Shown here piece after piece: positions 19,622-29,047 of a stretch of DNA of 64,000 nt. The translations under genes were made by a program, and so were the position numbers. The DNA is from Flavobacterium keumense (GTDB lineage Bacteria; Bacteroidota; Bacteroidia; Flavobacteriales; Flavobacteriaceae): NCBI RefSeq assembly GCF_029866485.1, contig NZ_CP092332.1:1178001-1242000 (forward strand). The letters run 5' to 3'. Below the pieces are notes generated by a model. That model saw only the letters and a list, made by a program, of their open reading frames with translations. It was not told where the DNA came from and searched no databases. The first letter of the stretch is position 1. Each line of letters begins with the position of its first letter.

Positions 19622-22501
19622 CTAAATACTCATAAGATAACCAATTAAGTTTTCTTTTTTTGTAAGATCAAGTTTTTTTCGTAAGCGATACCTTGCTAAT
19701 TCTACTCCGCCAATTGAAATATTCATAATTTCAGCAATTTCTTTAGTAGACATATTCATTAACAAATAAGTGGACAGGTCTAATTCTCTTGGAGATATTG
19801 TTGGGTGTTTTTCTTTTAATCTTTTCAAGAAATCAAAATGGACATTTTTAATATGTTTTTCTAGGTCTTTCCAGCTTTTGTCGGAGTTTACCTCTTTAAG
19901 AATGCTTTTACGTAGTTTCTCGAATTGAAATTTGCTCTCTTCGTCAAAAGAATTAGTATTGATGTCTTTCAATTTATGTATGATACCATTAAGTATTTTA
20001 TTCTTTTTTACAACTTGGAGTGAATTAGTAACTAATTCTTTGTCTTTAGCTAATATTTTTATTTGAAGTTTGTCGTTTTTTAGTTTTTCAATTTCTTTTT
20101 CTAGTTTGTATTGTTCTTTGCGTATTCTTGCTTCTTTCTCTAAATATAGTCTGCGTTGTTCAATTGTTTCGTAATATTTGTTTTTGCGAATTTTAATTTT
20201 AACTCGATCACGAATAATACGAATTATAGCTCCAATTAATAGTAGATAGAAAATATAAGCAAAAAAGTGTCTGTACCAAGGAGGAGAAATTGTAAAAGAT
20301 AGGGTAGCTTCTTTTGAAACTATTCCGAAACCATTTTTGGTTTTTACCCTCATGGTATATTCACCTTCTCTAAGATTGGTATATTCTTTGATAGTCCCTT
20401 GATTCCAATCGCTCCAATATTCATCAAAGCCTTCAAGTTTGAAAGAATATTTTATGTTTTCAATGTTTTCATAAGTTGGTGTCGAAAATCGAAATTTTAC
20501 ATAGTTTGATTTATAGGGTATTGTTATATCAAAATCATCTTTATTATTTACTATTGTGTATGTTCCGCTTGGACTCGAAAAATTGCGGATAAAGACTTTA
20601 GGTAACTGATTAAAATCATTTGATAGTTTTGAATCATAATGTGCTAAACCATCTGTAAGTCCTATAAATATGTTGTTTGGGTTTAGTGTGTTAATAGATA
20701 GATTATTGTACACTAAGTCTTCGGTAAGATTAAGAAAAGGAGCAATTCTATTACTGTAAGAATGATTAGATTTTTTTAATAAAACCCCAAGCGATTCGTT
20801 AGTTACATACCAAATATTGCCGTATCGATCTTCTTGAATTGTATTTGTTTGTGGAATTTTTCTGAAAACATTGGTTATTTTGTTATCTTTTTGAAAGGTT
20901 TTGTCGGTATAGGAGTACGTGTAAAAATGATTGTCTTTTTGGAAATAAACAATATTGTTTATTCTTTGAATACTTGTAATTCCATTATCTGTACTTGAGA
21001 GTCTTTTGAATGTCTTTATAGAATTAAATTTATGCGCACTAGAGTCCAAACTCATCAAGTAAATAAGTTCATCTTTTTTTACCCAAATAGAGTTATTGGT
21101 ATCAATTTCAAATTCTCCAACAGATTTATTAAAGCCATCAATATGTTTTATAAATTTCCATTCGTTATTCTTTTTTTCAAATAAAGAGAACCCTTTGTAA
21201 TTAGAACCGATGATACTATTAGGTAGATTAGGGATTTTTTTAAAACTCCAATACCCAACATTATCTAATGTTTTTGTCGTTTTATCCGGGTTAATAATTA
21301 TAGCACCCCTGTTATGTGCACAAAACAATTCATTATCAATAATTTGAACATTCCATGTTTGACCTGTAGTCCCTTTGATTAGTTCAAAATTATCTTCTTT
21401 AAATGGGGAATTCCAAGAATGATAAAACACTCCCTGATTTGTAGCAACAAATAGATTTTCTTTATGAACCGCTGTGGCATAAACAGTACTTAGGTTGTAG
21501 CTAAAACCAAAAAATGTAAAAGGAGAATTTTCATTTATAAATGCAATGCCATTGTCAAGACCTAACCATAAGTTATTTTTATGGTCTATGAACGAGGCCA
21601 ATACAGTATTGTTTTGCAATCCTTTTTTGCGATTGATATGTTGAATAATTTTTCCTTGAGGATTGCAAATAATAATTCCGTTTAAAACAGAATTAAGTGC
21701 GATGTAACTATTTTTCATTTTATATCCACCTAAGCCACTATTCTTTTTTATGAAATCATTGGCTTCAGTGTTCCATTGAACTAATTTTTGGTTTTCATAA
21801 ATAAAAAGACCTTTGTCTAAAGTGGTAATGAGTAATTTTGTTTTTGATAAATTAAAAATACCCCATACTTCGGTATTATTTAATTCTGTTGTGTTTTTTA
21901 AGGGAGTGATTTTTCCTTTCTTATACACCATAAGACCATTTGTAATGTCTTGAAAATAAAGCGTATTGTCTGATAAGAATGAAAATTGAAATCGTGATGG
22001 AGGTGTTAGTAATCGTAATGTTTGTTTATTGTAGATATATGCTTTTTCAAATGATTGAAAGATTATTTCATTATTGTATAAGTGTATTTTCCAGATTATA
22101 TCAATTGAATTTACCTGTTTTTTCTTCAAAAATCTGGACAATGAAAAATAAACTAATTTCCCATTTTTATTTGGTTTGAAATATCCAAATTCATTGTATC
22201 CTCCAACATAAATTTTTCCTGAAGAATCCGTCTTTACTGAACGAATAACAGATTTGTTAGGTAGTGTATATTTAGTCCAAACGGTTCCGTCATATTGAAA
22301 GAGCCCCTCATTATTTGCAAAATATAAATTATCGTCTTTGTCTTGATCAATATTCCAATTTTGTGTTCCTCCTTTATAATCAGATCTGATATAATTGCGT
22401 ATTTCAGGTAGCCCAATATTTTTTACTTGTCCCAACACTAGCATAGTGTTAGAGAAAATAAAAAATAAGTAAATACAAATTTGTTTTGATTTAGAATACA
22501 T
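19622..22501 (-). CDS. Membrane-spanning sensor/regulator: beta-propeller, Y_Y_Y domain, LuxR HTH
   Basis: A 959-aa one-protein sensor and regulator. A signal peptide is followed by about 680 residues of periplasmic propeller-like repeats (blocks such as DKDDNLYFANNEGLFQYDG and DHKNNLWLGLDNGIAFI). A Y_Y_Y domain (about 690-745, VKFRFSTPTYENIENIKYSF ... DWNQGT) comes next, then one TM helix (HFFAYIFYLLLIGAIIRII), a charged coiled coil, and a C-terminal LuxR-type helix-turn-helix (SPRELDLSTYLLMNMSTKEIAEIMNIS). No kinase or receiver domain is present, so the signal must pass through the membrane directly to the HTH. It is divergent from susC and is the likely regulator of the downstream glucan locus. 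Confidence 0.85.
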   Translation of the reverse strand: MYSKSKQICIYLFFIFSNTMLVLGQVKNIGLPEIRNYIRSDYKGGTQNWNIDQDKDDNLYFANNEGLFQYDGTVWTKYTLPNKSVIRSVKTDSSGKIYVGGYNEFGYFKPNKNGKLVYFSLSRFLKKKQVNSIDIIWKIHLYNNEIIFQSFEKAYIYNKQTLRLLTPPSRFQFSFLSDNTLYFQDITNGLMVYKKGKITPLKNTTELNNTEVWGIFNLSKTKLLITTLDKGLFIYENQKLVQWNTEANDFIKKNSGLGGYKMKNSYIALNSVLNGIIICNPQGKIIQHINRKKGLQNNTVLASFIDHKNNLWLGLDNGIAFINENSPFTFFGFSYNLSTVYATAVHKENLFVATNQGVFYHSWNSPFKEDNFELIKGTTGQTWNVQIIDNELFCAHNRGAIIINPDKTTKTLDNVGYWSFKKIPNLPNSIIGSNYKGFSLFEKKNNEWKFIKHIDGFNKSVGEFEIDTNNSIWVKKDELIYLMSLDSSAHKFNSIKTFKRLSSTDNGITSIQRINNIVYFQKDNHFYTYSYTDKTFQKDNKITNVFRKIPQTNTIQEDRYGNIWYVTNESLGVLLKKSNHSYSNRIAPFLNLTEDLVYNNLSINTLNPNNIFIGLTDGLAHYDSKLSNDFNQLPKVFIRNFSSPSGTYTIVNNKDDFDITIPYKSNYVKFRFSTPTYENIENIKYSFKLEGFDEYWSDWNQGTIKEYTNLREGEYTMRVKTKNGFGIVSKEATLSFTISPPWYRHFFAYIFYLLLIGAIIRIIRDRVKIKIRKNKYYETIEQRRLYLEKEARIRKEQYKLEKEIEKLKNDKLQIKILAKDKELVTNSLQVVKKNKILNGIIHKLKDINTNSFDEESKFQFEKLRKSILKEVNSDKSWKDLEKHIKNVHFDFLKRLKEKHPTISPRELDLSTYLLMNMSTKEIAEIMNISIGGVELARYRLRKKLDLTKKENLIGYLMSI

Positions 22502-22635
22502 AACCTATTTCTTAAGCTTGTTCATGCTAATTTATTGTGAAATTATAGATTGTAGTGGTTTTTTTAATTTTTATTTTTTGATTATAACATTTTTTATTTT
22601 TTATTAAATTGATAATCAAAATATTAATAAAATTA

Positions 22636-22683
22636 TGATGTGTTTTTGTAGTAACTAAAAATACGTTTTGATGTGTTTTTGTA
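22636..22683. promoter_or_regulatory. Direct repeat, candidate regulator site upstream of susC
   Basis: TGATGTGTTTTTGTA occurs perfectly at 22636-22650 and again at 22669-22683, a period of 33 bp or about three helical turns. It lies 82-129 bp before the susC ATG in the divergent gap with the LuxR-type regulator. Same-face direct repeats are typical of dimeric activator sites; assignment to this regulator is inference. TAGTATTGC at about 22717-22725 is a possible -7 region of susC. Confidence 0.5.
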
Positions 22684-22764
22684 AGGAATAAAAAAAATAA
22701 AAAATAAATTAATAGTTATAGTATTGCTTCAAATTACTAATTAATTAACCAAAATTTTAGAAAA

Positions 22765-25700
22765 ATGAAATTAACGAAATTATTTATTTTTTGTTTTTTG
22801 TCATTCTTTTTCTCTATTTATGGACAAGCCCAAGATCTTGTTGTTAAAGGAAAAATTTATGACGAGAATGGTATTTCTGTTCCAGGAGCAACCGTTCTTA
22901 TTAAAGGAACTAATAAAGCAACTACTTCAGATTTTGATGGTGTTTTTGAAATTAGAGCATCAAAAAATTCCGTATTGGTAATTAGTTTTATTGGATATAC
23001 GACGGTTCAAGAATCTGTCAATGGGAGAGCCTCAGTTACTATTAGATTGAGATCTCAATCTCAGGATTTAAATGAAGTTGTAGTGGTTGGTTATGGAACT
23101 CAAAAGAAAAGTGTTGTTACAGGAGCTATATCTAGTGTAAAAGCAAAAGATTTAGAAAAAGTGCCTAATGGTAGAATTGAACAAACTTTACAAGGTAGAG
23201 TTTCTGGTGTTACCATTGCCGCTCAATCGGGTCAACCTGGGGCTGCTTCAACAGTTAGGGTAAGAGGATTAACCACTTTTGATACTTATGGGGGTAATAA
23301 TCCTTTATGGGTAGTTGATGGTGTTATTGTGGATACAGGAGGAATTGGTTTTGTTAACCAATCTGACATTGAGTCAATTGAAGTACTGAAAGATGCAGCA
23401 TCTCTAGCCATCTATGGAGCACGCGCTGCTTCTGGGGTAATTTTAGTAACTACTAAAAAAGGGAAGTCAGGTAAAATTAGTGTCAATTATACAGGTTTTA
23501 TGGGAGTTTCTGCTCCTGAAAAAACTTTAAAGTTGTTAAATGCTACACAATACGGGGCATTGATGAATGAAAAATCAGTTGCGGCAGGTGGACCAGTATT
23601 GTTTTCTAATTTATCAGCTTTAGGTAAAGGAACGGATTGGCAAAAAGAGATATTTAGTAATGATGCTATGAGAACTAATCACGAGGTTAGTTTTAGTGGA
23701 GGTAATGATGTTTCTACTTTTTTTGCTTCATTTGGAGTTCAAGATCAAGAAGGAATTGTGTCTAAACCAATTTCTAATTTCAATAAAAAAACTATTCGTC
23801 TAAACTCTACACACAATTTATCTAAGAAGATTCAAATTGGTCAAACTTTGGGTTACACGCATCAAAAGGGTGTAGGTCTAGGAAATACAAATAGTGAATT
23901 TGGTGGGCCATTAAGTTCAGCATTAAATTTAGACCCAATTACTCCAGTGGTTATTACAGATCCTATAGTGGCTAATTCTTCCATATATACAAGTAATCCT
24001 GTATTTAGAGATGCTAGTGGGAATCCATATGGAATATCGTCTTTAGTGGGCCAAGAAATGTCTAATCCAGTGGCTTATGTAAATACAAGATTAGGAAATT
24101 ACAATTGGTCTGATGATTTCATTGGAAATGTTTTTGCAGAAATAAAACCTATTGATAATTTAAAAATTAAATCTTCAATGGGGGGTAAAATAGCTTATTG
24201 GGGAGATGAATCATTTACTCCGAAGTATTTCTTAAGTCCTACAGTATTAGCTTCTCAGAATAGTTTGGCAAGAGCTACCAATCAAACATTTGCTTGGAAT
24301 ATTGAAAATACAGCTTCTTATACCAAAAACATTGGTTCTCATGATTTTACTGTATTGTTGGGGCAAGGGGTTTATGTAGATAATAATACTAGAGGATCTT
24401 ATGTGGCTCATACTAATCTGCCAGTTAACGATTATAGAGAAGCTTCTTTTAATTTTCCTTTGCCAACAGCGCAACGTGTAGGTGCCTCTTATACAACACA
24501 AGAGCATCGAGTAACTTCTTTATTTTCTCGTTTGAATTATTCGTATAACGAGAAGTATTTGTTTACAGGAATTGTAAGACGAGATGGATCTACTAATTTT
24601 GGTCCTAATAATAAATATGGATTTTTCCCTTCTTTTTCAGCAGGTTGGGTGGTGTCAAGAGAAGGATTTTGGAAAGAGAATAAGATTGTTAACTCATTAA
24701 AAATTAGAGGAGGATACGGAGTTACAGGGAATGATGCAATTGCTCCTAATGGATTCTTAGCTTTAATTGATGGAGGTCGTAACTATACTTTTGGTAGCGC
24801 TGGTTCAACTATATCGCCTGGAAATAGTCCAAGCGCGCCTTCAAATCCTGATTTGAAATGGGAAGAGACTTCTCAATTGAATATTGGTTTTGATGCAAAA
24901 TTATTCACAGATTTTACTCTTGCGGTTGAGTATTATGACAAGAAAACAACAGGTATTTTACAATATGTTGACTTGCCAGGTTATGTTGGAGCTACCGGAA
25001 GCCCATTAGGGAATGTTGCTGACATGCAAAACAAAGGGGTTGAAGTAGAATTGGGTTACCGTAAGAAATTAGGAGATTTTAATTTTTCAGCTAATGGAAA
25101 TGTATCGTATCTTAAAAATGAGGTGACTTATTTAGGTCAAGGCAAAGAGTTTATAACTAGTGGAGTTGCAGGATTCCAATCAATGGGTGAAATAACCAGA
25201 ACTCAGGTAGGACAACCCTATAATTCTTTTTATGGTTTTAAAACAGCAGGAATTTTTCAAACACAAGATGAAATCAACGCATATAAAAATGGCTCAGGTA
25301 CTTTGATTCAACCTAACGCTCGTCCGGGTGATTTCCGCTGGACAGACACTAATGGAGATGGTACAATAACTAATGATGACAAACAATTTTTAGGAAGTCC
25401 GTTGCCTAAATTTACTTTTGGACTGACTTTGAATTTAGATTACAAAGGATTTGATTTAATGGCATTTGCACAAGGAGCTACTGGAAATAAAATTTTTCAA
25501 GGAATCAGACGTCTAGACATCTTGAATTCAAATTATCAAACAGAAGCTTTGTCTCGTTGGACAGGACCTGGAACTTCAAATACTTATCCTAGATTAACCA
25601 ACAATGATACAAATGGTAATTTTGGTAATTCATCTGATTTCTATTTAGAAAAAGGAGATTATGTAAGACTTAAAGTGGTACAATTAGGGTATGCTTTACC

Positions 25701-25884
25701 AACAAGTTTAGTGAACAGATTTGGAGCACAAAAAGTGCGTTTTTACATAACAGGAGAAAATATACTAACCTTAACAAAATATACAGGTTTCGATCCTGAA
25801 ATTGGAGGGAATATTTTTGGAGTTGATAGAGGGTATTACCCACAAGCACGTACATTTATGTTTGGAGCACAAGTTCAGTTTTAA
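22765..25884 (+). CDS. SusC/RagA-type TonB-dependent outer-membrane transporter
   Basis: A 1,039-aa TonB-linked outer-membrane transporter. A signal peptide ends near QAQ, followed by a carboxypeptidase-D regulatory-like domain (VVKGKIYDENGISVPGATV, about 26-105) and the TonB box region LNEVVVVGYGTQKKS. Then come the plug (LQGRVSGVTI ... VRVRGL ... VVDGVIVD ... EVLKDAASLAIYGARAASGVILVTTKKG) and a 22-strand barrel with the SusC-type C-terminus (GFDPEIGG ... YPQARTFMFGAQVQF). It imports oligosaccharides captured by SusD, using energy from ExbB/ExbD/TonB. It is the first gene of the glucan-utilisation operon; SusD starts 13 bp later. Confidence 0.96.
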   Translation: MKLTKLFIFCFLSFFFSIYGQAQDLVVKGKIYDENGISVPGATVLIKGTNKATTSDFDGVFEIRASKNSVLVISFIGYTTVQESVNGRASVTIRLRSQSQDLNEVVVVGYGTQKKSVVTGAISSVKAKDLEKVPNGRIEQTLQGRVSGVTIAAQSGQPGAASTVRVRGLTTFDTYGGNNPLWVVDGVIVDTGGIGFVNQSDIESIEVLKDAASLAIYGARAASGVILVTTKKGKSGKISVNYTGFMGVSAPEKTLKLLNATQYGALMNEKSVAAGGPVLFSNLSALGKGTDWQKEIFSNDAMRTNHEVSFSGGNDVSTFFASFGVQDQEGIVSKPISNFNKKTIRLNSTHNLSKKIQIGQTLGYTHQKGVGLGNTNSEFGGPLSSALNLDPITPVVITDPIVANSSIYTSNPVFRDASGNPYGISSLVGQEMSNPVAYVNTRLGNYNWSDDFIGNVFAEIKPIDNLKIKSSMGGKIAYWGDESFTPKYFLSPTVLASQNSLARATNQTFAWNIENTASYTKNIGSHDFTVLLGQGVYVDNNTRGSYVAHTNLPVNDYREASFNFPLPTAQRVGASYTTQEHRVTSLFSRLNYSYNEKYLFTGIVRRDGSTNFGPNNKYGFFPSFSAGWVVSREGFWKENKIVNSLKIRGGYGVTGNDAIAPNGFLALIDGGRNYTFGSAGSTISPGNSPSAPSNPDLKWEETSQLNIGFDAKLFTDFTLAVEYYDKKTTGILQYVDLPGYVGATGSPLGNVADMQNKGVEVELGYRKKLGDFNFSANGNVSYLKNEVTYLGQGKEFITSGVAGFQSMGEITRTQVGQPYNSFYGFKTAGIFQTQDEINAYKNGSGTLIQPNARPGDFRWTDTNGDGTITNDDKQFLGSPLPKFTFGLTLNLDYKGFDLMAFAQGATGNKIFQGIRRLDILNSNYQTEALSRWTGPGTSNTYPRLTNNDTNGNFGNSSDFYLEKGDYVRLKVVQLGYALPTSLVNRFGAQKVRFYITGENILTLTKYTGFDPEIGGNIFGVDRGYYPQARTFMFGAQVQF

Positions 25885-25897
25885 TACAAATTAAATT

Positions 25898-27412
25898 ATG
25901 AAAACAATAAATTATAAATTATCATCTATTGTAGTAGCAATAGTTGTATTGTTAAGTTCTTGTTCTAAAGATTTCTTAGAAGTGGAACCAAAAGGGACTA
26001 GTTTGGAGAATAATTATTATCAAAATCAAGAACAAGCCTTTGCAGGATTAGTTGCTGTTTATGATATAATGAGAAAAAATTCTGGTGGTTTTGAGAATAT
26101 GATTACCATGATGAATGCAGGTTCAGATGATCATTATGCTGGAGGTGGGGGCGCAACAGATGGAGCTGGAATACAAGGGTTTTCAAATTATACTTTAAAT
26201 CCTAACATTATGCCATCAAGTTTTTGGAACGATCATTACCAAGGAATTTTCAGAGCCAATTATTTGCTAACAAAATTACCAGATGTTCCAATGGATGCAG
26301 CTTTAATAGATCGTTATACTGCAGAGACTAAAGCATTACGTGCTAATTATTATTTTAATTTAGTACGTATGTTCAAAAATATTCCTTTGATTACTGTACC
26401 TATGTCGTCATCAGAGTTTTATACTGTAACACAAGCAACACCGGCAGCAGTTTATGCACAAATTGAGAAAGACTTGACAGAAGCTATTGCTAGTCCAAAT
26501 TTACCTGCGACAGTTTCTTCAGCTGAATCGGCTCGTTTTACTAAAGGTGCTGCTCGTGCGTTGTTAGGTAAAGTATATTTATATCAAAACAAAAACACTT
26601 TAGCAGCAACTGAATTGGCTGCTGTAAATGGTACGCCAGGAGGAACTAGTCAATATGGGTATAGACTTTTGAGCAATTTTGCTGATTTATGGACAGTTAA
26701 TAATAAGTTCAATACGGAGTCTATTTTAGAAGTTGCTCACACTAATGCTTCTAGTATAGGTTGGGAAAATTGGGGTAACGGAATAGATGAAGGAAATTCA
26801 GTGAATGTAATGTGTGGACCTAGAACGTACGCTAAGATTGCTTCTGATGCACCTGATTTACCTTCGGGCTGGAGTTTCAATGTGTTTACTCAAGATTTCT
26901 ATGATTTTATAAAATTAGATCCGCGATTTGCAGCTACTGTATTGGATATGAAAGACTTGCAAACAAGAGGTAAAGCATCTTATATCGGAGGATATCAAGA
27001 CACAGGTTATTTTTTAAATAAATTTATTCCAAGACGCTCTGATGTAACTACAGGAACTGGTGAGCCGGTATTGAATTACCGACAAAATTCCTATGTCATT
27101 CGTTTAGCAGATACTTATTTAATGGAAGCTGAAGCATTAGGAGGAACTGGAGCAAGAGCACAAGCATTATTAGATGCTGTTAGAGCTCGTGTAGGTCTTG
27201 CAAGTACGCCAGTTTCATTAGCTGCTATAAAAGCAGAAAGAAGAGCGGAGCTAGCTGGAGAAGGACATCGTTTCTTTGATTTAGTTCGTTGGGGTGATGC
27301 TGCAACAAAATTAGCGTCTAGAGGTTTCAGAGCTAATAAAAATGAAGTTTTTCCAATTCCGTATAAAGAATTACAAAACACCAAATTAGTTCAGAATCCT
27401 GGATATAATTAA
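25898..27412 (+). CDS. SusD/RagB-type glycan-binding lipoprotein
   Basis: A 504-aa surface lipoprotein that caps the SusC barrel and binds glycan. The signal peptide ends in the lipobox VLLSSC, followed by the typical SusD opening SKDFLEVEPKG and TPR-like helices (AETKALRANYYFNLVRMFKNIPL). The C-terminal block is also typical: IRLADTYLMEAEALGG ... RAELAGEGHRFFDLVRWGDA ... FPIPYKELQNTKLVQNPGYN. Length and C-terminus are normal. It forms a pair with the preceding susC gene. Confidence 0.96.
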   Translation: MKTINYKLSSIVVAIVVLLSSCSKDFLEVEPKGTSLENNYYQNQEQAFAGLVAVYDIMRKNSGGFENMITMMNAGSDDHYAGGGGATDGAGIQGFSNYTLNPNIMPSSFWNDHYQGIFRANYLLTKLPDVPMDAALIDRYTAETKALRANYYFNLVRMFKNIPLITVPMSSSEFYTVTQATPAAVYAQIEKDLTEAIASPNLPATVSSAESARFTKGAARALLGKVYLYQNKNTLAATELAAVNGTPGGTSQYGYRLLSNFADLWTVNNKFNTESILEVAHTNASSIGWENWGNGIDEGNSVNVMCGPRTYAKIASDAPDLPSGWSFNVFTQDFYDFIKLDPRFAATVLDMKDLQTRGKASYIGGYQDTGYFLNKFIPRRSDVTTGTGEPVLNYRQNSYVIRLADTYLMEAEALGGTGARAQALLDAVRARVGLASTPVSLAAIKAERRAELAGEGHRFFDLVRWGDAATKLASRGFRANKNEVFPIPYKELQNTKLVQNPGYN

Positions 27413-27466
27413 TTAAAATATGAAAGTTATGAAAAATTTAAAAATATATATAGTTTAATATTACTA

Positions 27467-29029
27467 GTGTTCTTAGCTATAGGTTGTTCTGTTCCAGACG
27501 GTATAGATTCGGATATAAGTGCTGTAAATTCTATCAAAGACCCTAAATCTGTTTCTGTTTTAGCTTTAATTACTCAAGATAATACAGGAAAAGTAACCTT
27601 GATTCCGAGGGGAGAAGGTGCTACTAGTTTTGAAATCGAATATGGAGATGGTACAACTACTGTAGCTAAAGTCATAGCTGGCGGTAGTACAGTTCATATC
27701 TATAGAGAAGGAGTGTATAAAGTTAAAGTAACTGCAATTGGATTATCTGGAAAGAAAACAGTTGCAGAACAAGAAATAAATGTCTCTTTTAGAGCACCAG
27801 AAAATTTAGTTGTCACAATTGAAAATGACAGGGTTGTTTCTAAAAAAGTAAATATTAGAGCTACAGCTGATTTTGCTTTGTTTTACGATGTTTATTTTGG
27901 GGATGTGCCTAATGAAGTTCCTACTCAAGTTAATAATGGAGATTCTATTTCGCATGTTTATGCTTCAGCGGGAACCTATACAATAAAAATAGTTTCAAAA
28001 AGTGGTGCTATCCGTACAACCAATTATCAGGAAGATTTTGTGGTTACTGCAATTCTAGCTCCTACCTCGGCAGCTCCAACTCCACCTAGCAGACAAGCTG
28101 CTGATGTTGTCTCTATTTTTAGTGATTCCTATACAAATATTACTATAAACGAATGGAATCCAGGATGGGGACAATCAACGATTTTGACAAACGTTACTGT
28201 TGGGACTAATAATACTATTAAATATAGTTTACTTAACTACACAGGAATTGTAACCGACTATGGCAATCCGACCAATTTGTCTGCTATGCAGTATGTACAT
28301 TTTGATTATTGGACACCTAATGCAACAAATTTAGGTTTCAAAATTGTGAATACTAGCCAACCAGCTGGTCCATCAAAAGAATCGCAAGTTGATTTATCAT
28401 CAATTACCCTTAATAATTGGGTGAGCGTAGATATTCCTTTAGCTGATTTCACGACCAATAAATCTGCAATAACACAAATGTTATTTGCATCTTCTGGAGG
28501 TACTGTATTTATTGATAACCTTTATTTTTACAAAAACCCAACTCCTGCTTCAGGTATAGAAGGGACTTGGAAAATTGCTTCCGAAGCTGGAGCTCTAGGT
28601 GTTGGACCTGCTCCAGGAGATAAAAGCTGGTGGTCTATTGATGCCGCTGGAGTGACCGCAAGAGCATGTTATTTTGACGATACTTATGTATTTGGTTCTA
28701 ATGGTTCTTTCAGGAATATTTTAGGGAGTACTACTTGGCTTGAAAGTTGGCAAGGTACTTCAGATGCTTGTGGAACACCAGTTGCACCTCATGATGGATC
28801 AGCTTCTGCTACTTATGTTTATGATGCTACTGCTCATACAATTACAATTAATGGTACAGGAGCCTATTTAGGACTTCCAAAAGCGACTAATACAGGAGAA
28901 TTGCCAAATGTCCCTGTTCCAAATTCTAGAGTTTATTCTGTTCAACTGTCAAATGGGAACAACACTATGGAGTTAAAAATTGAATCAGGAACTGGTGTTT
29001 GGTGGTATTTCAAACTGGTAAGAGTTTAA
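27467..29029 (+). CDS. SusE-like glycan-binding lipoprotein; signal peptide split by a frameshift
   Basis: A 520-aa frame with no plausible start: it opens at a GTG inside what should be the signal peptide (VFLAIGCSVPDG). Just upstream, ATG codons at 27420 and 27429 begin MKVMKNLKIYIV and then hit TAA at 27456. One extra T in the GTTTA run at 27453-27457 would join them into a perfect lipoprotein signal ending LLVFLAIGC. The body has two PKD-like domains (about 25-195), a carbohydrate-binding-like beta-sandwich (about 205-365), and a C-terminal domain with GVGPAPGDKSWWS. In this position it most likely binds glucan on the cell surface. It is either a sequencing error or a gene that no longer exports its product. 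Confidence 0.82.
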   Translation: MFLAIGCSVPDGIDSDISAVNSIKDPKSVSVLALITQDNTGKVTLIPRGEGATSFEIEYGDGTTTVAKVIAGGSTVHIYREGVYKVKVTAIGLSGKKTVAEQEINVSFRAPENLVVTIENDRVVSKKVNIRATADFALFYDVYFGDVPNEVPTQVNNGDSISHVYASAGTYTIKIVSKSGAIRTTNYQEDFVVTAILAPTSAAPTPPSRQAADVVSIFSDSYTNITINEWNPGWGQSTILTNVTVGTNNTIKYSLLNYTGIVTDYGNPTNLSAMQYVHFDYWTPNATNLGFKIVNTSQPAGPSKESQVDLSSITLNNWVSVDIPLADFTTNKSAITQMLFASSGGTVFIDNLYFYKNPTPASGIEGTWKIASEAGALGVGPAPGDKSWWSIDAAGVTARACYFDDTYVFGSNGSFRNILGSTTWLESWQGTSDACGTPVAPHDGSASATYVYDATAHTITINGTGAYLGLPKATNTGELPNVPVPNSRVYSVQLSNGNNTMELKIESGTGVWWYFKLVRV

Positions 29030-29047
29030 TTTCTAAAAAATACAAAA

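Noticed and set aside
27420..27470. Programmed frameshifting in the SusE-like gene
   Set aside because: No slippery heptamer or downstream structure is visible; a missing base in a T-run is simpler.
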